Origin: Cryptomeria japonica
Lineage: Eukaryota; Streptophyta; Pinopsida; Cupressales; Cupressaceae
Length of the DNA: 64,000 nucleotides
Assembly: GCF_030272615.1 (NCBI RefSeq)
Contig: NC_081410.1
Coordinates: 292,238,457-292,302,456 of the forward strand
Reading direction: 5' to 3'
Shown here: one piece after another, positions 32,678 through 45,686 of the stretch
How the letters are laid out: every line of letters begins with the position of its first letter
Numbering within the stretch: the first letter of the stretch is position 1
The notes under the pieces: model-generated
Told to the model about the DNA's origin: nothing
The model's input: the letters and a program-made list of their open reading frames with translations, nothing else
Database searches by the model: none
Translations under genes and position numbers: made by a program

Positions 32678-35600
32678 CTAAGTTTCTACGAGTGAAGGTA
32701 TAACCCCAAGCTTCTCTCTGAGATATTCAAAATTTTCCTTAGGAAAAGGTTTAGTAAAGATATCTGCAATCTGCTCTTTAGTATTCACATAAACCAATTT
32801 CACTTATTTTTCTTCAACATTCTCTTTCAGAAAATTGAATTTGATAGAAACATGTTTAGTTTTAGAGTGAAATACTAGATTCTTTGATATATCAATTGCT
32901 ATCATATTATCACAGTAAATGATTATAGGTTCTTTGCATTTTACCTTTATGTCCTTCAACATTTTCTTAATCCATAATACCTGAGTACAATTAGTTGCTC
33001 CTGCAACATATTCTGATTCTGTTGTTGATAAATATGTACAACTCTGTTTCTTGCTCAACCATGAAAGAATGCTCCACCAGTGGTGCTCTTTCTATCATCT
33101 ACATCTACCACCCAATTTGCATCTGTGTATGCACATAAATCAAAATTTTCATCTCTAGGATACCATAAACCAAGATTTGTTGTGCCTTGTAGATACCGAA
33201 AAATCCTTTTCACTACTGATTCATGATTTTCCTTAGGATTACTCTAAAATCTTGAAACAATACATACTGCATTCATAATATCAGGTCTTGTTTGTGTCAA
33301 ATATAGTAAACCTCGAATCATATATTTATATCTTGTCGGATTAACAATTGTTCATTCATCCTTCAATGATAGTTTATCAGATGTAGTCATAGGAGTACTT
33401 ACCAGTTTAGAGTTTTCCATACCAAATTTCTTTAGTAGTTCCTTCAAGTACTTAAATTGACATATGAATATACCTTTATCATTCTGTGAAATAAACAATC
33501 CTAAAAAGAATTTTATCTCCCCAATCATAGACATTTCAAATTCTCTTGCATCTTATTAGAAAAGTCTTTACACAATCCATCTTCTCCTCCAAAAATTATA
33601 TCATCAACAAAAACTTCAATAACCAAGATGTCATCATTAGTCACTTTGTAATATAAGTTGTTGTTAGCATTACCTTTAGTGTAACCAAGCTTCAAAAGAT
33701 ATTTGTCCAATCTAGCATACCAAGCTCTAGGAGCTTGCTTCAATCCATATAAAGTTTTCCTTAACCTGCAAACCATATATTTGTCATTTGTCAAAGAAAA
33801 TCCATCAGGTTGTTCAATGTAAACATCCTCTTCAAGGTCACCATTCAGAAATGCACATTTAACATCCATTTGATATACTTTATAGTTCTTGTGTTCTGCA
33901 AATGCTAGAAATAGTTTGATTGCCTCAATTATAGCTACCGGTGCAAAGGTTTCATTGTAATTAATTCCCTCTTTCTGTGAATATCCCTTACACACTAATC
34001 TTTCTTTGTTTCTAATTACCTTAGCATCTTCATTGAGTTTATTTCTGAATACCCATTTAGTTCCAATTACATTTTTGTTTTTAGGCCGAGGAACCAATGT
34101 CCATGTGTTATTCTTTTCAATTTGTTCCAATTCATCTTCCATAACCTTAATCCAATGTTTATCTCCACATGCCTCATTAATAGTTGCTATTTCAATTTGA
34201 GAAATTGGACATACCTCTTCATTTGCTAGTATTCCTCTAGTCATTACACCTTGAATTATCTGACTTTCAGAGTGATTCAGTCTTACATACCTGGGTGTAT
34301 TCACTTGTTGTTGTTCTTCAATCACTATGGAATTCTCAGATGATGCCAGTGTGACTAGATCAATATTCTGTACTGGTACACTCTGTATAGATTCATTTGT
34401 GATTATCTCAACTACTAGTTTAGAGTCCATATACCTTGAATTACCTCTAAATTGTTCATCAATCTTCACATTTTCACTCAATAATTTTCTGTAATCTCTT
34501 ATTAAAACATCTATATGCCTTTCTCTTAGATGAATAGCCAAGAAATATTCCTTCATCACTTCTAGGACCAAATTTACCAATATAATCATCTCTCCTAATA
34601 TAACATTTTCTTCCAAATATTTTGAAATATTTAAGAGTAGAAGTATTACCAAACCATAGTTCATGAGGGGTCTTACCGGTTTCACCTTTGATGTGAACTT
34701 TGTTGAATGTGTAAACCACTGCATTTAATGCTTCTCTCCAATACACATGAGGTAGGTTTTCTTTTGATATCATGCTTCTAGCTGCATCCAAAATAGTTAT
34801 GTTCTTCCTTTCCACAACTCCATTTTGCTGGGGTGTTCGAGGTGCTGATAATTGTCTTCTGATTCCATTCACTTCACAGAATGTATTAAATTTCTTAGAT
34901 GTGAATTCACCTCCTTGATTTGATCTTAAACATTTGATTTTCTTACCGGTTTCATTCTCTACCATTACCTTGAATAGTTTGAATTTCCCAAAAGCTTATG
35001 ATTTCTCCCTAAGAAAAGTAACCCAGCACATTCTAGAATAATCATTAATGATTAGCATAAAATATCTATCTCCTTGTAAACTTCTAGTTCTTGGTGGACC
35101 ACATAAATCAGTATGAATTAAATCAAAAACATTATTGGATTTCTCTAGAATACTCTTAAAAGTTGCTCTAACTTGCTTTCCAAATTGACATTCCTTACAT
35201 ACGGGATTGTGAGTTTTTACAATCTTAGGTAGATCCATTAGTGCTTTAGTTGTACTGATCTTCACAATGCAATCAAAATTTACATGACAAAGTCTTTTAT
35301 GCCATAATCAACTTTCATCAATATGTGCAATCAAGCATATCTTCTCATTGTTATTAAAGTGGAAGATATTACCTCCAGTCTGATTACCGGTTGCAATTTC
35401 CAAACTGGTTCTATTCATGATTTTGCATTTACCATTCTTGAATTGTAACTGAAATCCCTTTTCAACTAATTGACCAACACTCAAAAGATTATGCTTCAAA
35501 CCTTCAACATAATGAACATTGTCGGTATTGTGCTTACCATCAAAAGATATAGTGCCTTTTCCTCTGATCAAAAAATCTTTATCATCTCCAAATCTTACTA

Positions 35601-36803
35601 GACCTCCATAGTATTCCTGAAAGGTTAAGAATTTACTTTTATCACAAGTCATATGATGTGAACATCCGAAATCAATGATCCATTCATCATTTTATTCAAT
35701 TTGAGCTATCAGGACCCACTCTACCGGTTGTATAGTAGGTGCTAGTTGATCTTCTATTATTGCAACAAAAGCCCACCCATTATTCGTTAGTTCCTCATCA
35801 GAATCATCAGTAACTCCTTCATCAGCATAGTAACATGATTTGTCTCTATTCTTCTTAAATCTGTATCTCTGATATTCAGGGTTAGGCTTATATGTTCTTT
35901 TAGCTTCCTCTTTGAATTTTGCATGTCTATCAGGACACCTAGATGCCATATGACCAATTTTATTATAGTTAAAACATTTAAATGGTGCTTTACCTTCATA
36001 CTTACTTCCAACTGGACCTTTAGGCATTTTCCTTGCAAATAGTGCTTCAAGCTCTTCCAATTCTTCATTCTCTCTTCTGATTTCTTCAAGTTCTCTTACA
36101 TAAAGTGCTTTCCAGTTAGATTTATCAGATGATGATGATGATGCTGCATATGATGATGCTTTGGAAGCTAATCTATCTTAATTGTAGCAACAGGACCAAA
36201 TTCCTCAAGTTCAAAAGCTGAAAATTTTCCAACCATAGTATTTCTAGATATTAATGTATTAGGCATTGTTCTCAATTCATTAATAGCATTTACTTTCATT
36301 TTGTATAATAGTGGCAATGCTCTTAAAACTTTAGAAATAATTTCATCTTCACTTAACGATCCTCCACAATATTGTATACCTAAAACAATTTCATTAACTC
36401 TTTCCATAAAAGAAGAAATCCTTTCATCTTCTTCCATTTTCAAATTTTCATACCTGACCCGGAAGCATTCCAGTTTTGTAATGTTGACAATGTTATCACC
36501 TTCATTCAATGTATCCAATTTGTCCCAAATAGCTTTAGCAGTAGATCAGTTTGATAATCCCACGATTTGCTAATCTGACAATGCGCTCAAAAGTGCTTCT
36601 CTTGCTTTGCAATCATTCTCCTGATCTTTAGCCAAGCTAGGTGGATTAGGTTGACTCTGTGTAGGACCTACATATCCATTCTTTGTAACATCCCATATGT
36701 CTCTACCAATGCAATTCAGATGTGTCTCAATTCTGATCTTCCATATACCATAGTTAGTTCCATCAAGCTTTAGACTGTCCTTCCTGAAATAGTTAGTTGC
36801 CAT
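32678..36803 (-). pseudogene. Copia gag-pol polyprotein (element D)
   Basis: It starts at 36803 (MATNYFRKDSLKLDGTNYG) and ends at a TAG (32678-32680). Gag spans 36803-35690 with a zinc knuckle CFNYNKIGHMASRC (35935-35976) in which the second Cys is Tyr. The protease motif is DFGC instead of DSGC (35662-35673). Integrase (about 35265-34450) keeps IHTDLCGP and NGVVERKN but has RSNQGGEF for RSDQGGEF, losing the second catalytic Asp. A 399-codon open frame (34724-33525) covers the integrase end, linker and RT with FVDDIIFGG near 33600. A frameshift near 33535 and a short deletion near 33065 break the RNase H part. The copy is not functional. Confidence 0.93.
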
Positions 36804-36860
36804 AGAATCTCCCCAAGCTATTAAACTTCTGCAAAAAGAGGACTTATCTCTAACACCAAT

Positions 36861-37931
36861 TTTAGGTCCCGAAGGCAACTGAGAGGGGGGGGGGTGAATC
36901 AGTTGTCTATTAATTTCAACCCAAATATAACTTAACCAAACTTAATGCATGATACTGGTAAACCAAACTTGATATCGATTAATAGTTTAATAGTTAATAA
37001 TAGTACTGGTAAATTTTAATGCATGAAACAGAAAGACAAATAACATCCACAACACATAACATAGATATTTGTACGTCAAAACCCTGTAAGGGGAAAAACT
37101 ATGGTGGGAAACCTTACCCACAATCAGATGATACTACTGCAGATAGTATGTGTGTACAAATAGGGTCTGCACATGAAGAAAGGCCAACTACCTAGAGCTC
37201 ACTTCTCAATCACAAAATAAAAGTCACACTGACTACAACTGGATAGTTAAATCCAATGATAATGTACTGCTCAGAATAGCATTTTCATATGCTAGATTCA
37301 GTACCGGTTAGGCTCTGATTGTCTTCTTCATACCTTCCTTGAATCTTCAAATGATGTCTGCATGTATATCTCTTCTTATATTCGCATATACCTTATTATG
37401 ATCCTTTTTACACCTTCTCTACATAATCTCACAAATGAGATCATACATATATACCAAAACCTAAGACCAAATGTGTAGGTCGGCTCACTAAGAATATTAT
37501 AATTAAATCAATTACAAATGAATCAATATGAGATGCATCATGTCAGCTCAATGCATTTACAATAATAACCAATCAATAAATCATGTTCATAACGTGCCAT
37601 GCTGATTTGGAATAGATAATGCTTGTCGGTCCATAACCTAGACCTATTTGCCGGTAACAACAAATATGCAAACTCGATTAGGCCAATAACCAAATCACCA
37701 AAACCAAGTGTCCAAACCATGTCTTTGACATAACCAAGTAATCTCTAGATGATAACAGATCTTCCTCAATGTCAGTGAAAAATATAATCTACCGGTGAAC
37801 CAAATATTGGTAACTGTGCATAAGTTAGTGAACATGTCAGTGAACATAACCAAAGATCTCTAGTGCCGATAAGTGTTGACAAGTGTTGACATAAATGACA
37901 AAACCAATGCAACACATCCATAATACCAACA
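36861..37931 (-). repeat. 5' LTR of copia element D
   Basis: This LTR of about 1071 bp is preceded by a decayed primer-site complement CTCTAACACCAAT (36848-36860). Its first base or two are altered (TTTAGGTCCC where TGTTAGGTCCC is expected). It contains a G10 tract with GTGAATCAGTTG. The terminus 'ccataataccaaca' adjoins the target duplication. Confidence 0.92.
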
Positions 37932-39449
37932 TAATTGGGGTACAATACGTTGTTAGGTCGCCCATGGATACATACAATGCAAGAAGAACCATCAACTTTT
38001 CACCAATGTGTAAAGTTCCCATACAATGGTATAGAGATCACTATCCATGGTGACCCAAACCCTTTTCAACACTGTAATTATTTAAGGGCGAGGACAAACA
38101 ATCAAGTACCAAACAATCAGGAAGCCCCTCTTCACTTACAAATGGAATCATTATCAATTAGAGAAATAGAGAAAAATACACCAATCACATCTTCTTTGCA
38201 GATTAAGGAAGTTGGTTGTTGAGAATATTCCATTTTGAGTACCTCAGATGACAAACAATCATCTTTTTTCCCCAGGTCTTTTGGGAAACCTCTGAACACA
38301 ACAATGAAGAAAGTTAAAGGAAAAGAGAGTGAAGTATTGAGATTCTTGCTCTTTCATTAGATGGGGAGACTTACAATAAGAATCTCTAAATAAAGATATC
38401 AATCATTGGATATACAAAGAACAAGATAAAATGATAGTACCCAGGATACCTCTACATCAATATGGCAACGACTTCAAGATGTTAGAAAAACATGGGTATG
38501 ATGGCACCACGAGATTAGGAATATAAAAGAAAGGAATATTAGAACCTATTTTTCCACATGAAAACCCAAAGAATCAAGGCTTGGGATATAAACATGTGCC
38601 ACAAATAATAGAAGCCAAACAACATACATTGGATATACTGAACAAGCCTAGGTTACCCTCAGAATACATACCTTAGAATTAGTCATCAATGAGGATGTAT
38701 TTCTCTTCACCTCAGAAAAGAAAGAGAGCACCAGCATCTCCTATCATGGAATTAGATGGTGAAGACATGAGGCAACTTCTATAGGAAACTAGCATAGAGA
38801 CATCTAGAAGTATAGTGCCTGAAACATCTGCACAAGCAAACATGGTGACAGATATAGGCTTAACATAAGAAAATGAGGCAAATCATTGGTTACTTTCAAT
38901 ACTTTTTCCAAGAGAAACAAATTCAACTTCTCCATTTGAGTCAGATTAAGAAAGACAGCAAAGACTGATACCAGGCTTAAGAAGGGTATCCACAATACAA
39001 AGAAGATCCACTGATTTACAACAAACTCAGTTACAAGAACAAGAGCAGATGAGTGACACAGAATCATAAAGTGAAACATACATAGAAAGCATCATAGATT
39101 CTCATGACTATGAATTTCCATCTGATAATAAAGACAACCCACCACCAATTTATGATAAAGACACATTAGGTCATAACCAAGTATGCATGATATCAGGATC
39201 TTCTAAGACAAAAGGAGACAAAGACTTACCCCTTATGCATCCATGTTTAATTAACTAGGGCAAGAAGGAAAGCCACAATTAGATTGGTTTCAAAATGATG
39301 AAGCAATAGATGAATTATTGGGTGCAAGGGATGAATTCCCTTATAATGATCACAAAGTTGGCTATGCAGTTGATTTGGACTGAACTGCATATTGTTTAGA
39401 AGCAAGCTCCTCTCCTAATCATGATAATGATAATAAAGCAGAACACATA
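37932..39449 (+). pseudogene. Gypsy protease end and spacer before RT (element E)
   Basis: The protease resumes with [19 protein letters not shown] and [10 protein letters not shown], the conserved C-terminal block of Tat proteases, and stays open to 38222. After it comes a poorly conserved Ser/Glu-rich spacer with stops. A GLGYKHVPQ word near 38580 recalls the G-patch found in this place in many Tat and Ogre elements. That assignment is tentative. Confidence 0.75.
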
Positions 39450-40952
39450 ATGGATTCTCTACCTATTAATAAAGAACAGTCAACATTATTGGTAGAAGAA
39501 ACTAAGGAAATCAACATTGATCATGTTGAGAAAGTTCGTAACATTCACCTAGCAAAATCCCTAGATCTAGTAGAAAAAGAGAAATTTATCAAATTCTTTA
39601 AGCAAAGACCAATCAATTTTGCATGGTCTTATACAAATATACCTAGATTAGACCTTGAATTGGTGCTACACCACTTTTCATTGCTTCCAGGAGTAAAACC
39701 ATATAAGCAGAAGCTCAGGAAGATGCACCCTCACATATCCTTGTTAGTCAAAATTGAGCTACAAAAATTGTGAGATGTGGGTTTGATTAGGCCCATAGAC
39801 TATGTTGAATGGATTTAAAATCTAGTCCTAGTATCAAAGCATATTGGAGGTATCAGGATCTACACTGACTTCAAAGATCTCAACAAGGCTTTCCCAAAAG
39901 ATGACTTTCCACTCCCTAACATAGACATCATAGTGGACTTGACAACTAGAAATGAAATGCTATCACTCATGGATTTTTTTTTCTGGTTATAATCAAATCA
40001 AAATTGCACTAGAAGACCAACCTAAAATATCATTCACTTGTCTATGGGGAACATATTGTTGGAATGTGATGCCATTCGGCCTTAAAAATGTAGTTACCAC
40101 TTATCAAAGGGAAATGACCACCTTATTTTATGACATGATACACACAATCATGGAAGATTATGTAGAAGACTTGCTAGCAAAGTCCAACACAAGGGATAGT
40201 CATCTAGACATATTGGCTAAGATCTTTGATAGACTTGAGCAATACAATGTAAGACTCAATCCAAAAAATGTGTTTTCGGAGTAACATCCAGCAAACTCTT
40301 GGGATTCATTGTATGCAATCACGCCATTGAGATGGATCCATAGAAAGTGAAAGCTATTTTAGATATTCCATCACCTGGTATGCTCAAACAACTCAGAAGT
40401 CTACAAGGCATATTACAGTCAATAAGGTATTTCATTGCCCAAATAGCAGAAAAGTGCCAACCATTTCAACATCTTTTAAAGAAAGGTGTTACATTCAAAT
40501 GGACACAACAATGCCAAGAGGCATTTGAGACACTAAAAGAATATCTTCTATCCACACTGATCTTGGTTTCACTTGTACATGGGAAACCATTACTTCTATA
40601 TATAGCTACAACAAACCCCTCCTTAGGTGCTCTCCTAGCACAACATGATGAACAAGGAAAAGGGAGAGTTGTCTACTACATCAGTAGAAAACTTATTGGG
40701 TATGAACTCAACAACACACAAATAGAAAGAGAATGTCTCGCATCACAAAAATTGAGACATTATATGTTGAGTCATAAGACATATCTCATTGCACAATTTG
40801 ATCCACTCAAGTACCTAATGAATAGAGCAGCACTAACTGGAAGACTTGCAAAGTGGGTCATGATAATCAGTAAATCCGACATTGAATGTGTCAATAGAAA
40901 GGCCATAAAAGGACAAATCATAACAGACCAACTTGCAGAAGTACCCTTATAA
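39450..40952 (+). pseudogene. Gypsy reverse transcriptase and first RNase H (element E)
   Basis: The segment opens with the pre-RT block FAWSYTNIPRLD and PGVKPYKQKLRKMHP. RT follows with RIYTDFKDLNKAFPKDDFPL, a homopolymer frameshift in the poly-T at about 39968-39978, then LEDQPKISFTCLWGTYCW and MPFGLKN. The polymerase motif reads YVED (40159-40170) where YVDD is required. The connection and RNase H follow (QCQEAFETLKEYL, YYISRKL) to a stop at 40950. Stops near 39772 and 39818 and frameshifts near 39975 and 40285 also inactivate it. Confidence 0.9.
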
Positions 40953-40964
40953 GATAATCATCCA

Positions 40965-41462
40965 ATGGTGATATATTTCCCAGATGAATTAGTATTTGAA
41001 CTATCAACACAAACACACTGGAAATTATTATTTGATGGTTCACATACAAATCATGGAGCAAGAGTAGGAATTTTGTTCATAACACCTCAAGGAGATTCAA
41101 TTCCCAAATTATTCAGGACTAGCTTCCCTTGCACCAATAACATTGTTGAATATGAAGCCCTGATGGTAGGACTACGCACTAGACTACAATCAAAGATCAA
41201 GGATCTACAGGTCTTTAGAGACTCACAACTTATTATTAATCAAGTCAATAATGATTACAATACAAAAGATGATAAGCTACAACTGTACAAACAATTGGTA
41301 GAAGAATACAAGAAACACTTCACCAAAGTCACATTTGAACAAATAACGAGGGTGCAAAATAAGGAAGCAGATGCAATGGTAATAGTAGGATCTCTCTTGG
41401 ATATGCCAAATGATGGAACTAACTTTGAATTTCAAGTGGAACAACTCATTGTCCCAACCTAG
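40965..41462 (+). CDS. Second (archaeal-type) RNase H of gypsy element E
   Basis: An open frame of 165 codons carries LLFDGSHTNHGARVGILF, NNIVEYEALMVGL, FRDSQLIINQVNND and RVQNKEADAM. These supply the four acidic positions expected of RNase H (Asp in FDGS, Glu in EYEAL, Asp in RDSQ, Asp in EADAM). A second RNase H directly after the RT-RNase H is diagnostic of the Tat lineage. It would degrade RNA in the RNA-DNA hybrid or assist polypurine-tract processing. The domain is open and its active site intact although the rest of pol is broken. It is part of a polyprotein, so the start shown is only that of the open frame. Confidence 0.8.
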   Translation: MVIYFPDELVFELSTQTHWKLLFDGSHTNHGARVGILFITPQGDSIPKLFRTSFPCTNNIVEYEALMVGLRTRLQSKIKDLQVFRDSQLIINQVNNDYNTKDDKLQLYKQLVEEYKKHFTKVTFEQITRVQNKEADAMVIVGSLLDMPNDGTNFEFQVEQLIVPT

Positions 41463-42771
41463 CTATGAAATACTATCCACTGAATATGTATGTATGATAA
41501 TAGGACCTAAGTCCCCATGGTACAAAGATATATATGCATACCTTCATGATCAATATATACCTCCCGATCTTTCACATAATCAAAGGAAGGCACTCATCTG
41601 ACAATCATCAAACATTCAATTATTGCTGGCACTTTGTACAGAAAAAGTGTAGGTATAACCTAACTCAGATGCCTTGATGTTGAGGAGGCACAAATTGCCT
41701 TAAAAGAAGTTCATGATGGAATATGTGGCACACATTCTTCTGGACCTACTCTAGCAAAAACACTGTTGCAAACAGGTTATTATTGGCCTACAATGGAAAA
41801 GGATGCTTACAAGTATGTCCAAAGATGCAAGAAATGCCAAATACATGGGAGCCTCATTCATGTGATGGCTCAAGATCTTCAGCCAATAACATCACCATGG
41901 TCATTTTCACAATGGGGATTAGATCTTGTAGGGAAAATAAACCCTACCTCCTCCAATAGAAATAAGTTTATCCTCACAGCTACAAAATATTTGACAAAAT
42001 GGGTTGAAGCAATCATGATGACTTTCACAACACGAAAGTAAATAGATAAATTCATTTTGAATTATATTATTTGCAGATATAGGGTACCCATGTACATTGT
42101 AGCTAGTAATGGATGACCCTTAAAAAATCAAGAAGTAAGTGAGCTTTGCAAACAATTTAACATCCAACAACATTTTGCGACACCCTACTATCCCCAAAGC
42201 ATTGGTCAAGTTGATGCAACAAATAAAACTATTTTAAAAATTTTAAAGAAAGTTGTCAATGACAGTGGACGAGATTGACATCTCCAACTAAATCTGGCTC
42301 TCTGGGATTATCGAACTAGTGTCTACATGACAAATAGTACCACAACATTCTCTTTGGTTTATGGTGTAGAATCTGTTTTGCCTATCGAAGTAGAATTGCC
42401 ATCCCTAAGGGTCTCTCTAAAAAACATTCTCAGAAGAAGACTATAGAGTAGCACGTTTGCAAGAATTAGAATTCCTAGATGAAAAATGGCAAAGCGCTCT
42501 GAATTATTTGCAAGGATATCAAAATAGAATGAGAAGAATCTAGAACAAAAGAGTCAACCCACGTTGCTTCAAAATAGGAGATATCGTTCTTAAATAAAAT
42601 CAAAGGAACCTTGCTGAACGCGAAAAACTAGGAAAATTTGAGCCTGACTGGTTAGGTCCTTTTGTCATAACGAAAGTAATTGGAAATGACACTTATCATT
42701 TGCAAACAATGGAGGGAGATTCATTCCCTGATTCCTTCAACAACATGCACCTAAAAATCTATTACATCTAA
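41463..42771 (+). pseudogene. Gypsy integrase (element E)
   Basis: The zinc-binding part shows EVHDGICGTHSSG and YWPTMEKDAYKYVQRCKKCQ (HHCC). The core shows WGLDLVGKI (first Asp). The second site is ASNG where the family has TDNG, so Asp is replaced, and the third is QVDATNK where QVEATNK is usual. C-terminal blocks follow with many stops, ending at a TAA (42769-42771). The damaged active site and stops make it non-functional. Confidence 0.88.
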
Positions 42772-45400
42772 GGGTGGGCTCATTTCAATTTTCAGTACTG
42801 CATTTGCATATTTCTTTACCGCATTGCATATCATTATTCCTTTCTCATATAGTTGCATCAATAAGTCAAGATGATTGTCTAAGTCATTCACCTGCTTGCA
42901 CTGAAAGGAATGAAGGTTGTCTCATTTCCTAGATACTTATTCATGAAGTCTTTAGGAAGTCTTTAGTCATTCACCTTCAATTCCACCTTGTGATTAAGCT
43001 TTATCCATGGTTGAGTAGACGTTTCACTGTCAATTCTTGTTACCCAAATTCTATCAATTTCTCTATCTCACACATTAATCAAAATCTCTAAGTCATTGCA
43101 GATACCTAGTTGGTCATGTGGCTACTGAAAAATCTAATATTCCCCTTCAGTACCACTGTAATTTTCATACCCAAGTAGGTTTAATTACTTACAAGTCAAG
43201 GCAATAAAATAAAATAAAAAAGTGTTATGCCAATATCCAACTCAAGGCAACAAAAAAATGATATATAAATAAAATATCATGTGCGATAAAAGCTTGACTA
43301 CAGGAACATGCAAGTAACTCCATCAGAGCTATGGACACCTACTGGAAATGGAATAATATTTGAGAGATTATAGTGCATAACCTCACTAGAGCCCTAAAAT
43401 CTTGCTGGTAGCAAGGCTCTATTCGAGTTGCTTTTGAAGTCAGAATAACTCAAGTAGCTAGCCACATAGGATTCTAAGGGTATTTTATGGTTATAAGAGT
43501 AAGAATAAACTCAATTGCACACACATGGGCAAAAGAAGATCAATGTTTCAAGAATTTATGGATAATTTTTATGTGCATCCATTCATAAATCTTGGTTACA
43601 TAGTGTGTTAGGTTGGATGGTCTAAGTCTTTTGAGAATGGATTGAACTCCTATCTCTGAAATGTTTCATACCTTTAATCCAATTAGTTCATGTCAATATT
43701 AAGGAAACACACAATCATCATTGTTTGAATAGGAACTACATTCTTGTAATGCATCATGCATTAGCATAACTCATATTGAAAATTCATTTTCTCCACATAC
43801 ATGTTGCATATCATCATCATAGGTCTGCACTTAGGGGCATAATAGAAAAAATTCTAAAAATAAGATAAAGACCTAAAAAAATTCTAAAAATCAGATAAAG
43901 ACCTGAAAAAATTCTAAAAATTAGATAAAGACATGAAAAAATCCAAAAACATTTAGATAAAGTCCTTAAAAACATCAAACAAAAGCATCAAAAAATTAAA
44001 AAATCCAAAAACATTCAGATAAAAGTTTTGAAAAAAATCAATCAAAAACAAACTAAAAATCCAAAGCCATCAAAAAATTACAATAAACTGTATCGCAAGA
44101 ATCAAACACCCTAGCAAATATCCAACAAACACTTCACATAAATTTAAACAAAGGATACAACTATCCTGTCAAAACATTTGCATTCAAGCTGATCAATTGT
44201 TTAATCTATTAAATCACTATCAAACTATCAACGTGATCAACATCTTGTCTTAAATAGAATCGGTACACTCAAAACCAGATAGGTCAGTCTTAAATGGGGT
44301 CCAAAACTTTTGAAACTAGACATTATCAAAATAACATCAAACATATCAAAGAAAAGGCACAGTCAGTCTAACTGGTGAGTTTTGTCTATTTTGGTTGACT
44401 CTTTTTATCAAATTGGTGAAGATCATTGCTTTTAGCTACTCAAGGATGTCCAAAAAGTGACTAGAGGAGTCATGATGGGCATGATCCTTTTCTTTTGTTT
44501 GTTGTTTGTGGTTTGAACCAATGAAGTTCTGGGGAAATTGCTCTAGTGGGTGTCTGTGATAGGACCATTCATCTTGTGAATGCCACACATACCTCGACCC
44601 CTAGTGTAATTCCCAGAAAGGAGGGTTCATTCCTTGTCTCCTACATGTTTGTTTCTTTGTAATGAGATATCTATACATCTTGGTTCCTCATACTCTGGTG
44701 TACTAAGCTCCATTGTTACATAATAAGGCTCAATGATGATAATGTATTGCACTACGAATAAAGCAACGAAGACTTTCTCATCAAAATTATATCAAATTAT
44801 TTCTATCATATCTAAATTTGGAATAAAAAAAGGTTGATTCAATTGATTGATCATTTCATATCTATTCTATGTCTAACAACTAATAATTCTTCCAAATTCA
44901 CAATTTTCAATACCTATTTTGACACATGAAAGTAAACATCATCACATTACATTTTCATATATATTATTTCATAATATTAGTCTGTTGTATTATAATAAGA
45001 ATTTCATCAACCATTATACATCACAAAATAAAGGTACATCACATCATTGCATGATACCATATTCACATTGCATTCATGATCACAATAGCATAAAGCACAA
45101 TAAAGAAAAATTATACCATGAAGTTCATCATCAAATAGCTCATCAAGAAGGCATATCATATAGTATATAGAAATGTGTCAAAATACATTGTATCTACAAC
45201 ATCAACATCAATATCCAGTCTCTCAACCTATGCTGCCTCTTTCAGTAGGTGCATCTCACCTAACTCCAGTTTGTCCTGACAACGCCCTAGATGGACCCAT
45301 CACTCCTCCACTGCTAGTATTTCAAGAGGTAGATCAATTCGATCTTCTCCCCATGAAAGCACTAAAACTAGGCTCCCTCTGACCCTCATGAATAGCTCTC
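42772..45400 (+). other. Conserved noncoding region between pol and antisense gene (element E)
   Basis: No coding signal is visible. Much of 42772-44720 aligns by eye with 56929-58800 of element F: shared blocks include 'aagggtgggctcatttcaatttt', 'cccaagtaggttt.attacttacaagt', 'gtgcgataaaagcttgact' and 'gtgggtgtctgtgata'. An A-rich tandem repeat lies at 43846-44040. From 44720 to 45400 I see only AT-rich sequence. Confidence 0.65.
43846..44040. repeat. A-rich tandem repeat, unit about 30 bp
   Basis: The unit 'aaaaaattctaaaaat' plus 'cagataaagacctg' is present about four times at 43850-43975 and decays into shorter A-rich words downstream. It is inside the E noncoding region and absent at the matching place in F, which instead has an A-rich stretch at 58060-58155. 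Confidence 0.75.
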
Positions 45401-45686
45401 TCATAAGATTATTGATAATAAATAGCCTCTTGTGTAGTAGAAAAATACCTATCTTCCTAGCCATGTGCCTCTGGCACTGGCCCAAATAAATGATCGTATG
45501 CATCCATGGTGATATGAGTTCTCCTAACTACCTCATCCCTCTCCCTCTGTAGTCAATCTCTCTCAGTAGCTATCTGATCCCTCTCTATAGTCAACTCCTC
45601 TATCGCTTGTCGATATTGATCTTTATCCTCCATCTGCCACTACTGCAAAGTAGCGACTAGGTCTTATAAACACCTAACTCAATCTC

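Larger units (their letters stand above)
31238..37931 (-). mobile_element. Copia element D, full length (6694 bp)
   Basis: LTRs are at 31238-32309 and 36861-37931. The flanks are GAATT (31233-31237) and TAATT (37932-37936), a 5-bp duplication with one change. It interrupts the E protease. It is the same superfamily as B and somewhat better preserved. Confidence 0.92.

Noticed and set aside
43846-44040. Possible CRISPR-like regular repeat
   Set aside because: Units are contiguous A-rich tandem copies without spacers in plant retrotransposon DNA.
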